From assembly GCF_038725785.1 (NCBI RefSeq), contig NZ_CP109796.1, positions 5,828,501-5,892,500 of the forward strand: a stretch of 64,000 nucleotides of DNA. Reading direction: 5' to 3'. The stretch is from Termitidicoccus mucosus (GTDB lineage: Bacteria > Verrucomicrobiota > Verrucomicrobiia > Opitutales > Opitutaceae). The translations under genes were made by a program, and so were the position numbers. This document shows, in pieces, positions 20,434 to 32,256 of this stretch. A model generated the notes under the pieces. That model had not been told where the DNA came from. It was given only the letters and a program-made list of their open reading frames with translations, and did not search any database. Within the stretch, counting starts at the first letter, position 1. Every line of letters begins with the position of its first letter.

Positions 20434-21897
20434 TTACTCGTCCGCCGGGATGAGGCGGACGATGCGGCTGGGTTCGCCGGGAAGTTCGAGCGAGACATAG
20501 AGGAGGCCGTCGGGGCCGGTGGCGATATCGCGAATGCGTCCCAGGTTTTTGAAGACAATTTCTTCGTTCGCGATCTTGTCGCCATCGATGACGAAGCGCA
20601 CGAGTTGCTGGCCGGCCAGCGAGCCGAGGAAAAGATTGTTTTTCCAGCGCGGGAATTTGTCGCCCGTGTAGAAATGCAGCGGACTGGTGGCGATCGAGGG
20701 CGTCCAGTGACGCACGGGCTGCTCCATGCCTTCCTTCGCGGTGAACGCGGAGACCGGCGTGCCGTTGTAGTTCATGCCGTAGGTGATGACCGGCCAGCCG
20801 TAGTTGGCGCCGGGGCGAATGAGGTTGAGCTCGTCGCCACCGCGCGGGCCGTGCTCGGTCTCCCACAAACCGCCTCCGGCGGGATCGCGCGCGAGGCCCT
20901 GCGGGTTGCGGTGACCGTAGCTCCAGATGGACGGCCACGCGCCGGGGGTCTTCACAAACGGGTTGTCCGGGGGAATCGAACCATCGTCGAACACGCGGTG
21001 GACTTTTCCGTTGGGGAGCGAGAGGTCCTGCGCCTGTCCCATCGCGCCGCGTTCGCCGACGGAGAAAAACAGGTAACCTCCGTCGAAAAGCAGGCGGCTG
21101 CCGAAGTGGATGCCGCGGCTGGTGTAGGCCGGTTTCGGCGCGGAGAAAATTGTCTGCTCGTCGGCCCAGCGCCCGTCGCGGATGCGGCCGCGCACGATTT
21201 TGGTCATGGCGGTGTCGTTTTCGCCGGGATCGCTGAGGGTGAGGTAAACCCAGCCGTTGCGGGCGTAATCGGGGTGCAGCGCCACGTCCATGAGGCCGCC
21301 CTCGTCGCGCACCCACACGCGGGGGATGCCGGTGATTTCGACCGGGGCGCCGCCTTTTTCCACGACGAACAGCTTGCCCGCGCGCTCGGTGAAAATCAGG
21401 CGGCCGTCGGGCAGGAAATCGATGCCCCACGGCACGTCGAGCCCTTCGAGGACCGATTCGACGCGCCAGGCGTGCTCCGCGCTTTTTTGCACGTCTGCGG
21501 GCAGCGCAGTCGAGCGGCGGGGGATGGGCATGCCGGCATGCATGGCGTTTTCGCGGATGAGCACGACAAGCCCGCGAACCTCGGCGGCGTTGAGCGCGTC
21601 GCCGAAGGCCGGCATGCCGGAGAGCGGCAACCCGTCGCGAATGACGGCGGCGATGCCTTCATCGGAGCCGTCGATGTATTTCCAATGCGTGTCGAGGAGC
21701 GACTCGGTTTTGCTGCCGCGCATGTCCTCGCCGTGGCAGGTGGCGCAGAGTTGCTGGTAGTTTTTGCGCGCATCGCCGCCGAGGCGGGGCGGCGGTGTTT
21801 GCTGCGCAAAGGCGGGAAAAACAGACGAAAGAAAAAGCGAGCAGGCGGGGACGATGGTGAAAAATGGGATGGCTCGCATGGTTGGCATCGGGAACAT
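20434..21897 (-). CDS. Cytochrome c / PQQ-type sugar dehydrogenase fusion
   Basis: 487 residues. A signal peptide (about RAIPFFTIVPACSLFLSSVFPAFA) is followed by a class I cytochrome c domain with heme motif CATCH and distal methionine in LPLSGMPAFGD. From about residue 140 a glucose/sorbosone dehydrogenase beta-propeller follows (LDVPWGIDFLPDGRLIFTER, GGLMDVALHPDY, GHRNPQGLARDP, ETEHGPRGGDELNLI). Such periplasmic enzymes oxidise sugars with PQQ; the attached heme domain would accept the electrons. The substrate is unknown. The start could be ATG 21897 or ATG 21879; both keep the signal peptide. It is the last gene before the suf spacer, on the same strand as the iron-uptake genes, but 115 bases beyond its upstream neighbour. 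Confidence 0.88.
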   Translation of the reverse strand: MFPMPTMRAIPFFTIVPACSLFLSSVFPAFAQQTPPPRLGGDARKNYQQLCATCHGEDMRGSKTESLLDTHWKYIDGSDEGIAAVIRDGLPLSGMPAFGDALNAAEVRGLVVLIRENAMHAGMPIPRRSTALPADVQKSAEHAWRVESVLEGLDVPWGIDFLPDGRLIFTERAGKLFVVEKGGAPVEITGIPRVWVRDEGGLMDVALHPDYARNGWVYLTLSDPGENDTAMTKIVRGRIRDGRWADEQTIFSAPKPAYTSRGIHFGSRLLFDGGYLFFSVGERGAMGQAQDLSLPNGKVHRVFDDGSIPPDNPFVKTPGAWPSIWSYGHRNPQGLARDPAGGGLWETEHGPRGGDELNLIRPGANYGWPVITYGMNYNGTPVSAFTAKEGMEQPVRHWTPSIATSPLHFYTGDKFPRWKNNLFLGSLAGQQLVRFVIDGDKIANEEIVFKNLGRIRDIATGPDGLLYVSLELPGEPSRIVRLIPADE

Positions 21898-22012
21898 AAT
21901 CTGCCCCGCCGACCCGATTTGCGCCAATGCGTTGCCGCATTACGCGCGCATTGACGTTTTTTTAGAAGGCCGCCGCAAGGGGGCCGCATGCCGTCGCCGC
22001 GCGGCCCACCGG

Positions 22013-22564
22013 TCAGCGTGGGATCTGGCCGCCCTGCTGTTGCTGCTGGGCGGCGGCTTCGCGGGCCGCGCGGCGGCGGGCGACCTCGGCGCGGATGGCT
22101 TCGAGGCGTTTGGCGTCGTCCCCGGTGGTGACGCGTTGCGGCGGGCGGGCGCCGGGTTGCTGCGGCGCGGCGGCGGGCGCGGGCGCCGCCGCGATGACGT
22201 TGCCCGCGCCGAATTTCGCCTCCTTGAGACCGAGGGTCTGGCGTTTGCCTTCGTAATCGACGATCACGGCCTGCATCGCGGAGTCATAGGAGAGGATTTT
22301 GTAGGGCGCGTCTTTTTCGCCGATGCGCACCCAGGCGCCTTGTTGCTTGGTGGGTTCGTAGATGGCGAAACGCAGCCCTTCCGCGTCGGCCACGAGCCCG
22401 CGAAATTCGATGGGCGTGGACTCGGTGGGTTTTTGGGTCGCGGGAGTGCTGCCGCCGGGCGGGAGAAAGGGGGACTCGGTCGAAACACCCGCGGCAAGCA
22501 ACGCGCCGCCGGACAGGATCGATGCGAGGAGGAGACGTGCGGTGAGCGATGCGGCGGGGGACAT
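22013..22564 (-). CDS. Exported hypothetical protein with Gln-rich tail
   Basis: 183 residues, no family recognised. The N-terminus is a signal peptide (LTARLLLASILSGGALLAAG). A compact central domain (about residues 50-115: FRGLVADAEGLRFAIYEP, WVRIGEKDAPYKILSYD, VDYEGKRQTLGLKEAK) looks like a small beta-rich, SH3-like fold. Then come an Ala/Pro linker and a charged Arg/Ala helix ending in a run of glutamines. Similar small beta domains occur in verrucomicrobial secretion-associated proteins, but this is only an impression. It lies downstream of the lipoprotein gene across a purine/pyrimidine hairpin. Confidence 0.7.
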   Translation of the reverse strand: MSPAASLTARLLLASILSGGALLAAGVSTESPFLPPGGSTPATQKPTESTPIEFRGLVADAEGLRFAIYEPTKQQGAWVRIGEKDAPYKILSYDSAMQAVIVDYEGKRQTLGLKEAKFGAGNVIAAAPAPAAAPQQPGARPPQRVTTGDDAKRLEAIRAEVARRRAAREAAAQQQQQGGQIPR

Positions 22565-22658
22565 GGCAAAACGGGAAAACTCGGGAAAGCCGGGCAGGGC
22601 GGGGCGGGGGCGTCGGGCGTGGTTTTAAAGGTGGGAGAGGCAGGTGGAAAATGGCGTT

Positions 22659-22720
22659 CTTTATTCTTTCCTCTTTCTTTCGGTTCGTTCCTGACGAAAG
22701 AGGAAAGAGAAAGAATAAAG
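22659..22720. repeat. Pyrimidine/purine hairpin (TTCCTGACGAAAGA family, copy 1)
   Basis: A left arm rich in CTTTATTCTTTCCTCTTTC pairs imperfectly with the GAAAGAGAAAGAATAAAG right arm. The loop region contains TTCCTGACGAAAGA, which recurs at 41949-42092 (reverse complement) and 49030-49123. Here it lies between two minus-strand genes and could end the iron-uptake transcript. Confidence 0.75.
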
Positions 22721-22745
22721 AGGAAAGATAAACGGGAATGAATCG

Positions 22746-23027
22746 TCAGGGCATCACGCTGCCGGACACGGGATTTGGTTTTTGGGCGATGGTGGTGTAG
22801 GCGAAGCGTTGCTTGAATTCCTCGGTCGCGATGCGGCGGGCTTCGCGGGCATCGGCGGCCTGGCCGGCGGCTTGCAGGTCGCTCATGCGCTTGGCGATCC
22901 AGCGTTGCTTGAATTTCTCCTCCATGTCGGTGGCGAGGGTGCTGCTCGGCTTGGGTTTGCTGGAGCAGCCGGTGCCCGCGGTGAAGAGGACAAAGGGAAC
23001 AAGAAGGAGGAAAAAGAGGCGTCTCAT
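22746..23027 (-). CDS. Small lipoprotein of unknown function
   Basis: 93 residues. A signal sequence (MRRLFFLLLVPFVLFTAGTG) ends at a cysteine, CSSKPKPSS, consistent with lipidation, although the residue at -3 is not the usual leucine. The remainder is a charged helix (EEKFKQRWIAKRMSDLQAAGQAADAREARRIATEEF). No family recognised. It lies 43 bases downstream of the DUF3325-like gene and may be part of the same transcript, which would tie it to iron uptake by position only. Confidence 0.72.
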   Translation of the reverse strand: MRRLFFLLLVPFVLFTAGTGCSSKPKPSSTLATDMEEKFKQRWIAKRMSDLQAAGQAADAREARRIATEEFKQRFAYTTIAQKPNPVSGSVMP

Positions 23028-23069
23028 GGGTGAGTTTGAGACGAGCTAATACTGTCCTTGGTTCCCATG

Positions 23070-23426
23070 TCAAAGGGCGTTTGCCGCGAAAACCCAGCCG
23101 ACGGCGGCAACCGGCGGCGCGGCGCAGAGGAAAAACGGGACGGTGCGCGGCGCATAGGTGAGGAGAAGCGTGGTCGCGAGCCCGGCGGAAGACAGGGCGG
23201 CCAAGGCCCAGACCAGCCCAAGCGCGAGACCGTGGGCGAGGGTGGCGCTCAGGACCGCAAGGGCGAGGAACAGCCATCCGGCGATGCGGAGGACGAGGCG
23301 GCGCCGGGCGATCCGCGGGTTTGCCCGCGGGAAGCGCGGAAAGGCGGCGTGGTGATGCGCGGCCATGGCGAGGGCGAGCGCGTTGGTGGCGGCGAAGGCA
23401 AGGGAGAGAAAAACGAGCGTGAGCAT
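23070..23426 (-). CDS. DUF3325-like small membrane protein
   Basis: 118 residues with about three transmembrane segments (residues 1-22, 47-68 and 70-115) and a histidine run AAHHHAAFPR after the first. Size, topology and position after a PepSY membrane protein match DUF3325 proteins found in proteobacterial siderophore clusters. A role in iron uptake is inferred from neighbours. It is 49 bases downstream of the PepSY gene on the same strand. Confidence 0.75.
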   Translation of the reverse strand: MLTLVFLSLAFAATNALALAMAAHHHAAFPRFPRANPRIARRRLVLRIAGWLFLALAVLSATLAHGLALGLVWALAALSSAGLATTLLLTYAPRTVPFFLCAAPPVAAVGWVFAANAL

Positions 23427-23475
23427 GGCACGAGCGGCGCTGATGGGTGGATTTTAAAATATGCAGCCTAACGGG

Positions 23476-25065
23476 CTACACGGGTCGGGGTGGCGCCGGT
23501 GGCGCGCCGGCGGCGGTTTGATGCGCGTAGGCGGAGGCGACGCCGGGCTTGGGCGGGCGCGGGCGGCCGGCTTTGCGGGCGGCGACGACGAGCATGAGAC
23601 CGACGAAAACGATCACGGCATGGAAACCGAGGTAGGTGGAATCGCCGCGCGCGAAGGCGGCCTTCAGCCACGGACCGGCGCAGAGGTCGAGGAAGGGAAG
23701 CGCGAGATAGAGCGCGGCGCCGAGCCAGAGTTGTTCGCGCCAGGCGCGCATGACCGGCCGGACGAGCGGGTGCAGCAGCATGACGGCCCATGCGATGAGG
23801 AAGCAACGCTCCTCGATGTCGGCGCGCGCCTCCAGGCCGGACGGCAGGAGGCGGTTGGCCCAGAAAAAGACGGCGACGGCGACCGGCAGGCCGGCGATGG
23901 CGGCGATGTTGAGCCGCTCGACGAGGCCGTGGCCGAAGGAGAGGCGTTTGCCGGCCTTCTGCTGCGGGCGGCGTTTCACGGTCCAGAGCACCAGCCCGGT
24001 GGCGACGAGTGCGCTGCCCATGGCGCCCATGAGGAAGAACAGCCAGCGCAAAACCGGGCCGGCAAAATGCGCGAGGTGCAGCCCGTAGAGCGTGCCGTGG
24101 ATGGCGGCGGCCGGACCGGCGCGGGTCTCCTCGCCGGGAAGGAGTTCGCCGGTGACGGCGTTGAAGCGGAGTTGCTCGCGGTGCGTGGTGGAGATGTGTT
24201 CGCCGTCGGCGCGGATGAGCGTGGCCGTGGCCTTGCCGGTGCCGCGGCCGGAGAAACTGAGGCGCTGGAGCGTGCTCCCGTCCCGACCCCAGCGGCGGGC
24301 CGCTTCATCAAGCATGGGGCCGACGGGCGCGGTGGCGATCCAAGGCTTGGCCTCGGCTTTCCCGCCGGCGCCTTGCGGCGCGGCTCGGCGCGGGGGCGGA
24401 CGGGAGCCGTCGGAAAGCGCGCGGTCGCCCCACGGCATATACATATACATGAAAATCACGAGGGCGGAATAACTGATCATCAGGTAGAACGGCAGGGCGA
24501 GGACGGCGGAGACATTGTGGAAGTCGAGCCAGGTGCGGAGCGAGCCGAGGCCGTTGCGGAAGGTGAAAAAATCCTTGAAGAAACGGCGATGGGCCACGAT
24601 GCCGCTGATGAGCGCGACAAACATGAACATCGCCGCGACGCCCGCGAGGTAGCGGCCCCAAGGGTGCGGCAGCATGAATTGGAAATGGAAACGGTAAAAA
24701 AATTCGCCGCCGCGGGTGTCGCGTGCGGTGAGCTTTTCGCCGGTGTGCGGGTCGAGGGTTTCGGTTCCGAAGCGGCGCTGGCCGGGTTCGCGCCAGAAGA
24801 TCACGGTGGAAGGGTCGCGCGCGTCGGGGAGGTTGATGAACCAGCTGTCGGAGTCGGCGGCGACGGTTTCGAGCCGCGCGACGGCGGCCCGGGCGGTGTC
24901 GATGGGGCTGGCGCCGCCGCGCAACTCGGGTTGCATCCAGCGGGTGATCTCGTGCCGGAAATAGGTCGCCGTGCCGGTGACGAAAACGGCAAAAAGAATC
25001 CAGCCGATCAGCAGGCCCGACCAGGTGTGCAGCCACGTGAGCGAGAGGCGGAAGGAGTTTTTCAT
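23476..25065 (-). CDS. PepSY-associated TM protein (siderophore iron reductase-like)
   Basis: 529 residues. The N-terminal helix contains the family motif SLTWLHTWSGLLIGWILFAVFVTG. A large extracytoplasmic loop carries PepSY-like segments, and several more transmembrane helices follow (about 180-200, 225-245, 365-390 and the last third). Relatives lie beside TonB siderophore receptors and are thought to reduce ferric siderophores in the inner membrane/periplasm. The conserved membrane histidines seen here (WLHTW, VAHRRFF, LHLAHFAG, LLHPLV) would suit heme binding. Its start ATG overlaps the DUF3649 stop by four bases, which indicates translational coupling. Confidence 0.88.
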   Translation of the reverse strand: MKNSFRLSLTWLHTWSGLLIGWILFAVFVTGTATYFRHEITRWMQPELRGGASPIDTARAAVARLETVAADSDSWFINLPDARDPSTVIFWREPGQRRFGTETLDPHTGEKLTARDTRGGEFFYRFHFQFMLPHPWGRYLAGVAAMFMFVALISGIVAHRRFFKDFFTFRNGLGSLRTWLDFHNVSAVLALPFYLMISYSALVIFMYMYMPWGDRALSDGSRPPPRRAAPQGAGGKAEAKPWIATAPVGPMLDEAARRWGRDGSTLQRLSFSGRGTGKATATLIRADGEHISTTHREQLRFNAVTGELLPGEETRAGPAAAIHGTLYGLHLAHFAGPVLRWLFFLMGAMGSALVATGLVLWTVKRRPQQKAGKRLSFGHGLVERLNIAAIAGLPVAVAVFFWANRLLPSGLEARADIEERCFLIAWAVMLLHPLVRPVMRAWREQLWLGAALYLALPFLDLCAGPWLKAAFARGDSTYLGFHAVIVFVGLMLVVAARKAGRPRPPKPGVASAYAHQTAAGAPPAPPRPV

Positions 25066-25439
25066 GGCGTGGCTGCGGGCGGAACGCCGGTGACCGCGAC
25101 GGCGGCGCCGGGCTGGAGAAGCCAGAGGGCGAGCCCGAGAAGCGCGGCGGCGATGACAAGGCCGAGCCAGGCGCGCCGGGCGGTGCGGGTGGCGAACACC
25201 CAGACGACCGCCGCCGCATAGACGAGGAACGCGGGCATGGTGGCGAATTTCACCGCCTCGTCCTTCGGCAGCGAGCGCAGGGCGAGGGCGAGCGTCGCGG
25301 TGAAGAGCGCGGCGACGGCGTAGCCGCCGGCGACGGCCGCGAGCGCGCGCGAGGCGACGGCGAGCCGCGCGCGGAGCGGGACGCGCGGGCGCCCGCGAAG
25401 GACGGGCCGGGTGGCGGTGCCGGTTTCGTTCGTATTCAA
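25062..25439 (-). CDS. DUF3649-like small membrane protein
   Basis: 125 residues with three transmembrane segments (about residues 30-55, 65-85 and 88-110). The arrangement VASRALAAVAGGYAVAALFT followed by LPKDEAVKFATMPAFLVYAA and VWVFATRTARRAW fits DUF3649, an inner-membrane protein typical of siderophore clusters. It appears to start with TTG at 25439; no ATG precedes the first membrane segment. It lies 33 bases after the TonB receptor stop and overlaps the PepSY gene by four bases. Confidence 0.82.
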   Translation of the reverse strand: MNTNETGTATRPVLRGRPRVPLRARLAVASRALAAVAGGYAVAALFTATLALALRSLPKDEAVKFATMPAFLVYAAAVVWVFATRTARRAWLGLVIAAALLGLALWLLQPGAAVAVTGVPPAATP

Positions 25440-25472
25440 TTGTTTGATACGGCAGGGCCGCGCGGAGGCGCG

Positions 25473-27644
25473 TCAGTAGTTCCAGCGGAGGGAAAGGATG
25501 ACGTTGCGCGGCTCGCCGTAGTTCGGGTAGTCGATGGTGGCCCAGTAGGTTTTGTCAAAGAGGTTGCGCACGGTGAGCGTGGCGCTGACGCGGTCGCTGA
25601 GGCGGAGGTTGAGGTTCACATTGACCAGGGCATAGCCGTCCTCGGTGACGGTCACGGCGCCGAGCGTGGGATGCGGGATGTTGTAGCCGGTGGTCTTGCT
25701 CTGCCAGTTGACCGCGCCGCCGACAGTGAGGGCCTTGAACGCGCCGGGGAGCCGGTATTGCGTGGAGAGGCGCACGAGGTGGTCGGGGAGATTCACGTAG
25801 ATGAGGTCGAGGGCGTGGCGCTTGGTGTCCGCGTAGGTGTAGCCGACGTGGGCGGTCCAGCCGGACATGAGCTGGCCGGAAAGCTCGGCCTCGAAACCGC
25901 GGGTGCGCGTGCCGTTCACACCGATGTAGGCGGAGCCGCCGTCGGGCAGCGTGCCTTCGGGCACGCTGCTGTCGCGCACGGCGTAGTTGTCCTGCCGGGA
26001 CTCGAAGAGCGCGGCGGAGGCGTGGAGGCGACCGCCAAAGAACTCGGCTTTCACGCCGCCCTCGATGTTTTTGCCGACGATGGGTTCGAGCAGGTTGTCG
26101 TTTTTGTCGCGGTAGTTTTGCGGGCGGAAGATGTCGGTGTAGCTGGCGTAAATGGCCCAGACAGGGTTGAGCTCGTAAACGATGCCGGCGTAGGGCGTGA
26201 GTTCGTTGGAAACTTCATACGCGCCGGTCGTGCCGGTGTAGGCGCCGGCGGTGTCGTAGCGGTCGGTGCCGGTTTTCCACTGGCTGAGGCGCAGGCCGCC
26301 GATGAGCGAGAGCGGATCGAGGAGGCGGAAACGCAGCGAGGCGTAGAGGCCGGTCTGTCGGGTGGTGGCGACGGTGCGCGCGCCGGTCCTGGCGTAGGCG
26401 GGCGCGGGGATGTCGCCGTCGTAGGTCCAGAGATTCGGGATGTCGTAGGTCCAGCCGGAGACGGAGGAGAGCGCGGGGGTGCGGCGTTCGAGTTCGTTGT
26501 AATTCCAGCCGGCGACAAATTCGTGCTCGCGGCCGAGGAGCGGGAAGCGGCCGTTGAGGTAAACGTCGATCACGTCGCGCGTGTCCTCGGCCTCGCCGAT
26601 GCCGGCGCGCAGATACGTGCCGGCGCCGGTGGCGAGATTCGGGAAGCCGGTGGCGTAAACCCGCACGCTTTGCACGTCGCCCTCGGTGCGGTTGTAGGCG
26701 GCCTTCAGGCTCCAGCCCTCGGCGATGCGCTGGTCAACGGTGACGAAGAGCGTGTCGGCATCGCGCTGCCAGAGGCACCAGTTGGCGGCGAAGTTAAGCG
26801 AGCGCGGGAGCCTGGCCAGCGAGCCGTCGTCGGCGAAACGCGGGATGGTGCCCCACGTGGTGCGCTTGGGATTGTTGTCCTGCCGCTGCCAGCCGGCGGC
26901 GAGCAGCGTGGTGGAGGTGACGTCGGCTTCGAGCACGCCGTAGAAAACGGCTTTGTCCTCGGTGAAGCGGTCGAGGAAATAGTCGCGGTCGGTGTAGGCG
27001 CCGACCACACGGGCGCGGACGCGGCCGCCCGCAAGCAGCGGAACGGAAACATCGCCCTCGATGCGCCGGTAATCCCACGAGCCGAGCGTGCCGGCGACGG
27101 AGGCGGCGAAGGTTTTGCCGGGGCGCTTGCGCTGCATGTTGACCGTGGCGGACGGATAACCCGCGCCGCTGAGCAGGCCGTTCGCGCCGCGCACGATCTC
27201 GACGCGTTCGTAGAGCGCGATGTCGTATTCGAGATTGGTGGAGTCGCTGAACGTGGTGAGGCCGTCCACCTGGAAATCGTTCACCGCGAAGCCGCGCGCG
27301 AAGTAGAGCGGGCGGCCGCTGTCGTAGAACGTGACGTTGATGCCGGTGGTGTTTTGCAGGGTGTCGTTGAGGCTGAAAAACGACTCGGTGTCGATGCGCG
27401 TGCGATCCACGACGCTGATGGATTGCGGGGTTTGGTGGATGGAAATGGGCAGCTTTGTCGTGACGGTGACGGCGGCGAGCTGGCGGTCGGCGACAGTGAG
27501 CGCGTCGAGGCGGTAGATGTCGTCGTCCGTCCCCTCGTCCGCGGTCTGGGCGGCCAGCGTGGCGGCGAACGAGACGACCGCGGCGAGCGCGGGCAGGAAT
27601 TTGCGCGATAGGCGTGATGGATTTCTCCAAGGCGATACGTTCAT
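25473..27644 (-). CDS. TonB-dependent siderophore receptor
   Basis: 723 residues. After a signal peptide (RKFLPALAAVVSFAATLAAQ), the plug domain runs from about residue 50 to 190 with LPISIHQTPQSISVVDRTRI, LNDTLQNTTGINV and YERVEIVRGANGLLSGAGYPS, features of the FpvA/FhuE-type ferric siderophore receptor group. A 22-stranded barrel follows and ends in an aromatic residue (VILSLRWNY), as required for outer-membrane insertion. It heads an operon with DUF3649, PepSY and DUF3325 genes. The ATG at 27644 is preferred over upstream in-frame starts because it gives a normal signal peptide. No N-terminal signalling (STN) domain is seen, so it probably lacks an ECF sigma cascade. Confidence 0.93.
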   Translation of the reverse strand: MNVSPWRNPSRLSRKFLPALAAVVSFAATLAAQTADEGTDDDIYRLDALTVADRQLAAVTVTTKLPISIHQTPQSISVVDRTRIDTESFFSLNDTLQNTTGINVTFYDSGRPLYFARGFAVNDFQVDGLTTFSDSTNLEYDIALYERVEIVRGANGLLSGAGYPSATVNMQRKRPGKTFAASVAGTLGSWDYRRIEGDVSVPLLAGGRVRARVVGAYTDRDYFLDRFTEDKAVFYGVLEADVTSTTLLAAGWQRQDNNPKRTTWGTIPRFADDGSLARLPRSLNFAANWCLWQRDADTLFVTVDQRIAEGWSLKAAYNRTEGDVQSVRVYATGFPNLATGAGTYLRAGIGEAEDTRDVIDVYLNGRFPLLGREHEFVAGWNYNELERRTPALSSVSGWTYDIPNLWTYDGDIPAPAYARTGARTVATTRQTGLYASLRFRLLDPLSLIGGLRLSQWKTGTDRYDTAGAYTGTTGAYEVSNELTPYAGIVYELNPVWAIYASYTDIFRPQNYRDKNDNLLEPIVGKNIEGGVKAEFFGGRLHASAALFESRQDNYAVRDSSVPEGTLPDGGSAYIGVNGTRTRGFEAELSGQLMSGWTAHVGYTYADTKRHALDLIYVNLPDHLVRLSTQYRLPGAFKALTVGGAVNWQSKTTGYNIPHPTLGAVTVTEDGYALVNVNLNLRLSDRVSATLTVRNLFDKTYWATIDYPNYGEPRNVILSLRWNY

Positions 27645-27852
27645 AGGGAAGGGCGAGTATCCCAAATCGCATTTGTAAAAATCCACCTGTTGCGGGCATA
27701 TTTTTACCTGCCGGCGGTCATGATCGATAAACCGGACAACAAGTGAAAGCCCCCTATTATCACGCAAAATTTAAGCGTGACCATTGTTCTTACTCTGGCA
27801 CGTTTTCTGTTCAATTCTAGGGATTGTTCCGTCCCATATCTTGCATCAAATC

Positions 27853-30396
<2,544 letters not shown>

Positions 30397-30804
30397 GCGG
30401 GGCCTGTGTCGTGGGCATTGCCGTTCATTAAGCGAAATGCCCTTGTTGCTGGAGAGACGGCCTCCGTGCCGCCCTCCATCGAAAACGGCACCGAACCTCT
30501 AATGCCAAGCTGCGCATTCTCGATTTCCGTTCGGGTAAAAAAGGAGGGCGGCCCGCCTACCCCTAAGCGGACCGCCCATTGCTTTCTTTGTTACCCCAAA
30601 TCTCCCGCTATGCGGGAGAAAATATAAACTGTTACGAAGAGTAAGACGCAGTTATCCTAAAAATGTTTCATTTTTCTTCAGAAAAAATTCCATGGATAAT
30701 TGTATCATCATTATTCATTGATTGAAAATAAGTTGTGAAATCATGAAATGCGCCCCGGTTTTTCACGAGCCGGCGCCATGAGGTTTTTTTGGGGTGTTCC
30801 GGAA
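30397..30804. other. Spacer between glgP and rhaB ends
   Basis: The two flanking genes converge here. It contains a strong hairpin at 30546-30577 and, from about 30620 to 30740, an AT-rich stretch without a coding signal. No gene is apparent. Confidence 0.6.
30546..30577. terminator. GC-rich hairpin downstream of glgP
   Basis: GGGCGGCCCGC and GCGGACCGCCC pair at 10 of 11 positions around a 10-base loop, followed by the T-rich ATTGCTTTCTTTGTT. It lies 150 bases after the glgP stop between convergent genes, a likely though imperfect terminator. Confidence 0.5.
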
Positions 30805-32256
30805 TCATTTTTTCGGGTTATAGACCTTCTTTTCCAGATGCGCAGTGAGGTGATGGCGGAAGGAGGGGAGATCTTTTACCGCTTTCAATGCGATGAGCTG
30901 GTTGGCGATGTTGCCGACTGCGGTGCCTTCGAGATTGAAGGAGACGACGGGGATGCTGGCGGCGTCGGCCGTGGTCTGGCAGAGGAGCGGGCTGCGCGAA
31001 CCGCCTCCGACAATGAGGATGCGCTTGAATTTGCGGCCGGTCATGCGCTCGAAGGCGCGCATGGCGTCGGCGTGGCCGCGGCCGAGCGAGTCGCAGATGA
31101 GGCGCATGTAGCCCACCACGTTTTTCGGGGGCGCACCTTTTTTGCGGCGGATTTGCGCATCGATGACGGCCTTCATCGAAGGCGGGTTGGCGAGGGCGGG
31201 ATCGGCGGTGTTGATGAGATGTTTGGAGGGCGGGAGTTTGGCCGCGTCGGCGATGAGCTTGTCCCATGCGGCGGGGTTTTTCGGGCGGGCGTTGGGGCCG
31301 AGGTCGAGCATGGTGCGCTCGAGCAGCCACATGCCGATGACATTGGTGAGCGGGCGGTAACGGCCGTCGCCGATGCGCTCGTTGGCGACTCGGGCGGCAA
31401 GGGCGTCGGGGCCTAGGACGGGAGTGTCGCTTTCAAAACCCACGAGCGACCAGGTGCCGGAGCTGAGGAAGAGGTCGGTGCCGTCGGGCGAGGCCGGCAT
31501 GGCGTCGTAGGCGCAGGCGGTGTCGTGACCGGGGACGGCGATGACGCGGGTGCTCTTGAGTTCGGGAATGCCCCGCACGGTGCCGAGTTTCGTGCCGGCG
31601 AGGACGGGTTTGCCGAGCCATTGCGCGGGGACGCGAAAGTAATCGAGGGCGGCGCGCGACCAGTCGCAGGAATGCACGTCGAGGAGCTGCGTGGTGCTGG
31701 CGATCGTGAGTTCGTTGGCCATGCGGCCGGAGAGCAGGTAGTTGAAATAGTCGGGAAGGAAGAGACAGCGGGTGGCCAGATCGGTGATGGCGGGGCAGGC
31801 GGCGATGGTCTCGGCGAGCTGGAGCGAACTGTTGTAGAAGACGTTGGGGATGCCGGTGGCGGCATAGACGCGTTCGAGGGCGGCGCGGGTGCCGCCGAGG
31901 GTTTTCAGTCCGGCCTGGGTGCGGTTATCGCGGTAGGCGTGGACGGGGAAGACGAGGCGGCCGGTGTCGTTGACGAGGGCATAGTCAACGCCCCAGGTGT
32001 CCACGCCCACGGAGGCGAGCTTGGCGCCGCGCGGGAGGGCGGCGGCGGCTTTGCGGAGGCCGGTCTGGATTTCGTGCCAGAGGGCGCCGATTTCCCAGTA
32101 ATCGTTGCAGTCGAGAGTGCGAAAGGTGTTGGGGAAGCGGTGGACGGCGGTGAGCTTGAGGCGGTTTTTCGACCACGCGCCGAGAATGACGCGTCCGCTG
32201 GTGGCGCCGAGGTCGATGGCTGCGCAGTAAGTGATGGTGGTTTTGGTGGAGGGCAT
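30805..32256 (-). CDS. rhaB: Rhamnulokinase (FGGY family)
   Basis: 483 residues. The FGGY-kinase fold is evident from [15 protein letters not shown] at the N-terminus, [13 protein letters not shown] (a segment typical of rhamnulokinases), [28 protein letters not shown] and the ATP-site [20 protein letters not shown]. The enzyme phosphorylates L-rhamnulose in the cytoplasm. It stands alone here; rhaA and rhaD are not in the window. A GH78 rhamnosidase locus lies 25 kb away and a GH105-like gene 10 kb away, so rhamnose use is a common thread. It is divergently arranged with asnS across 243 bases. Confidence 0.9.
   Translation of the reverse strand: MPSTKTTITYCAAIDLGATSGRVILGAWSKNRLKLTAVHRFPNTFRTLDCNDYWEIGALWHEIQTGLRKAAAALPRGAKLASVGVDTWGVDYALVNDTGRLVFPVHAYRDNRTQAGLKTLGGTRAALERVYAATGIPNVFYNSSLQLAETIAACPAITDLATRCLFLPDYFNYLLSGRMANELTIASTTQLLDVHSCDWSRAALDYFRVPAQWLGKPVLAGTKLGTVRGIPELKSTRVIAVPGHDTACAYDAMPASPDGTDLFLSSGTWSLVGFESDTPVLGPDALAARVANERIGDGRYRPLTNVIGMWLLERTMLDLGPNARPKNPAAWDKLIADAAKLPPSKHLINTADPALANPPSMKAVIDAQIRRKKGAPPKNVVGYMRLICDSLGRGHADAMRAFERMTGRKFKRILIVGGGSRSPLLCQTTADAASIPVVSFNLEGTAVGNIANQLIALKAVKDLPSFRHHLTAHLEKKVYNPKK

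Noticed and set aside
25440-27611. 723-residue plus-strand frame opposite the siderophore receptor
   Set aside because: Shadow of the receptor gene; low-complexity Ala/Gly/Val/Glu with no motifs.
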